Shown here: positions 22,632 to 23,152 of the stretch, piece by piece
How the letters are laid out: each line of letters begins with the position of its first letter
How positions within the stretch are numbered: the stretch's first letter is position 1
Source of the DNA: a virus
Length of the DNA stretch: 23,152 bases
Virus record (IMG/VR): IMGVR_UViG_3300046694_000526
Location: 1-23,152 of that record
Strand: one strand, 5' to 3'
Translations under genes and position numbers: made by a program
The notes under the pieces: model-generated
What the model was told of the DNA's origin: nothing
What the model saw: only the letters and a program-made list of their open reading frames with translations
Database searches by the model: none

Positions 22632-22673
22632 TTGCTACATTGCCGAATTCGCTTGCTACATTGTAGCAAGCGA
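22632..22673. repeat. Palindrome and direct repeat upstream of int
   Basis: A perfect 25-bp palindrome at 22649-22673 (12-nt arms TCGCTTGCTACA and complement, single T centre). Its core TTGCTACATTG (22653-22663) also occurs at 22632-22642, exactly 21 bp away, two helical turns. Placed between int and the attachment region, it may be an integrase arm-type/excisionase site or an operator for int. Confidence 0.65.
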
Positions 22674-22709
22674 CTTCGAAAAACAAGGAAAAATGGGTAA
22701 AAACCGCTG

Positions 22710-22715
22710 TATAAA
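22710..22715 (+). promoter_or_regulatory. Possible -10 box for dusA
   Basis: TATAAA lies 12 nt before the dusA start codon; no good -35 hexamer is visible at the right distance. If the prophage boundary is inside dusA, this element is phage-borne and would replace the host promoter. Weak evidence. Confidence 0.3.
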
Positions 22716-22727
22716 AGATCAGTACGA

Positions 22728-23152
22728 ATGAATTCCGAAAAACCTGAAGCGCCCGTAAATACAAGCCCGCCCCGCTCCGAGCCGTCTCGACGCTTCAGTG
22801 TGGCTCCGATGATGGATTGGACTGACCGCCATTGCCGTTTCTTCCTACGCCTCCTGTCGAAGAACGCCCTCCTCTACACCGAAATGGTCACCACCGGCGC
22901 GCTACTCAACGGCGATCACGAGCGCTTCCTCCGTCACAACGAAGCCGAGCACCCTCTCGCGCTGCAGTTGGGCGGTAGCGTTCCATTGGACCTGGCCGCC
23001 TGCGCACGCATGGCTCAGGAACACGGCTACGACGAGGTCAACCTGAACGTCGGCTGCCCAAGCGATCGTGTGCAGAACAACATGATCGGCGCGTGCCTGA
23101 TGGGTCACCCGCAACTGGTGGCGGATTGCGTGAAGGCGATGCAAGACGCGGT
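22728..23152 (+). CDS. dusA: tRNA-dihydrouridine synthase A (5' part, runs off right edge)
   Basis: 141 codons of an open frame without stop before the window end. After a variable N-terminus ([19 protein letters not shown]) comes [24 protein letters not shown], then [22 protein letters not shown] and [25 protein letters not shown], the FMN-binding TIM-barrel start of DusA with the catalytic-Cys region NVGCPS. DusA reduces U20 and U20a in tRNA using FMN and NADPH. The divergent integrase 100 bp upstream indicates prophage insertion at its 5' end; the first codons may come from the phage. No clear Shine-Dalgarno precedes the ATG. Confidence 0.95.
   Translation, partial: MNSEKPEAPVNTSPPRSEPSRRFSVAPMMDWTDRHCRFFLRLLSKNALLYTEMVTTGALLNGDHERFLRHNEAEHPLALQLGGSVPLDLAACARMAQEHGYDEVNLNVGCPSDRVQNNMIGACLMGHPQLVADCVKAMQDA
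22803..22837 (+). other. Probable prophage attachment site (attR side) within dusA
   Basis: Known dusA-integrating elements recombine in the conserved 5' coding stretch encoding [11 protein letters not shown], here GCTCCGATGATGG onward. Placement is from this knowledge and integrase proximity; the matching left site lies outside the window, so the exact core cannot be fixed. Confidence 0.4.

Noticed and set aside
1-23152. tRNA genes or insertion sequences
   Set aside because: No cloverleaf-like sequence, transposase or IS-type terminal repeats were recognised; insertion is in dusA rather than a tRNA gene.

Overview
The window is the right-hand part of a lambdoid (siphovirus-type) prophage in a Pseudomonas-like gammaproteobacterium, ending in the host gene it is inserted in. 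The host call rests on the truncated dusA (tRNA-dihydrouridine synthase A) at the right edge, on PrtN-type pyocin-activator paralogues, and on the overall look of the phage proteins. The prophage continues beyond the left edge, so its other attachment site cannot be seen.

Layout. (1) 1-7768, minus strand: late operon in lambda order read right to left: holin, putative cos region, terminase small and large subunits, gpW connector, portal, ClpP-type protease/scaffold, decoration protein, major capsid protein, head-tail joining protein and the first 50 bases of another gene. Most junctions are ATGA or similarly tight overlaps. A hairpin terminator lies between the decoration and major capsid genes. 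(2) 7769-8722: a plus-strand moron encoding a small membrane protein with its own bidirectional terminator, then about 470 bp of non-coding DNA rich in GTGGGACA repeats and hairpins. (3) 8723-12611, minus strand: early operon of cro-like, cII-like, DksA/TraR zinc-finger, primase-helicase and Q-like genes. A strongly structured, apparently plus-strand RNA lies between cro and cII. (4) 12624-17149: immunity region. cI runs rightward and is followed, in tight spacing, by a 105-aa protein and a 1107-aa protein with helical repeats, a GreA/B C-terminal-like segment and a PIN-like nuclease domain. Three operator-like dyads lie between cro and cI. A fourth, inside a large palindrome carrying a TTGACA box, lies after the 1107-aa gene. 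The two extra genes therefore sit where rexA/rexB sit in lambda, between OR and OL. (5) 17190-20592, plus strand: tightly packed early operon with a 58-aa gene, several hypotheticals, a KilAC-like protein, two PrtN-like proteins, and a locus where a cytosine-C5 methyltransferase and a second recognisable protein are encoded in two frames of the same DNA. (6) 20641-22625, minus strand: an AT-rich two-gene accessory pair and the tyrosine integrase. (7) 22728-end, plus strand: dusA, whose first codons and upstream region are probably supplied by the prophage.

How it works together (inference). In the lysogen CI would repress the cro promoter and the distal operator/promoter while its own transcript also expresses the GreAB-C/PIN module, so the module would be made when the prophage is silent, as expected of a superinfection-exclusion system. 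On induction, the leftward early operon makes Cro, CII, the primase and the Q-like regulator. The last would allow late transcription through the terminator at 8223-8251 into holin, terminase and head genes. The rightward early operon supplies methyltransferase and regulatory functions.

The most notable features are the cI-linked TPR/GreAB-C/PIN module, the double-coded methyltransferase locus and the structured RNA between cro and cII.
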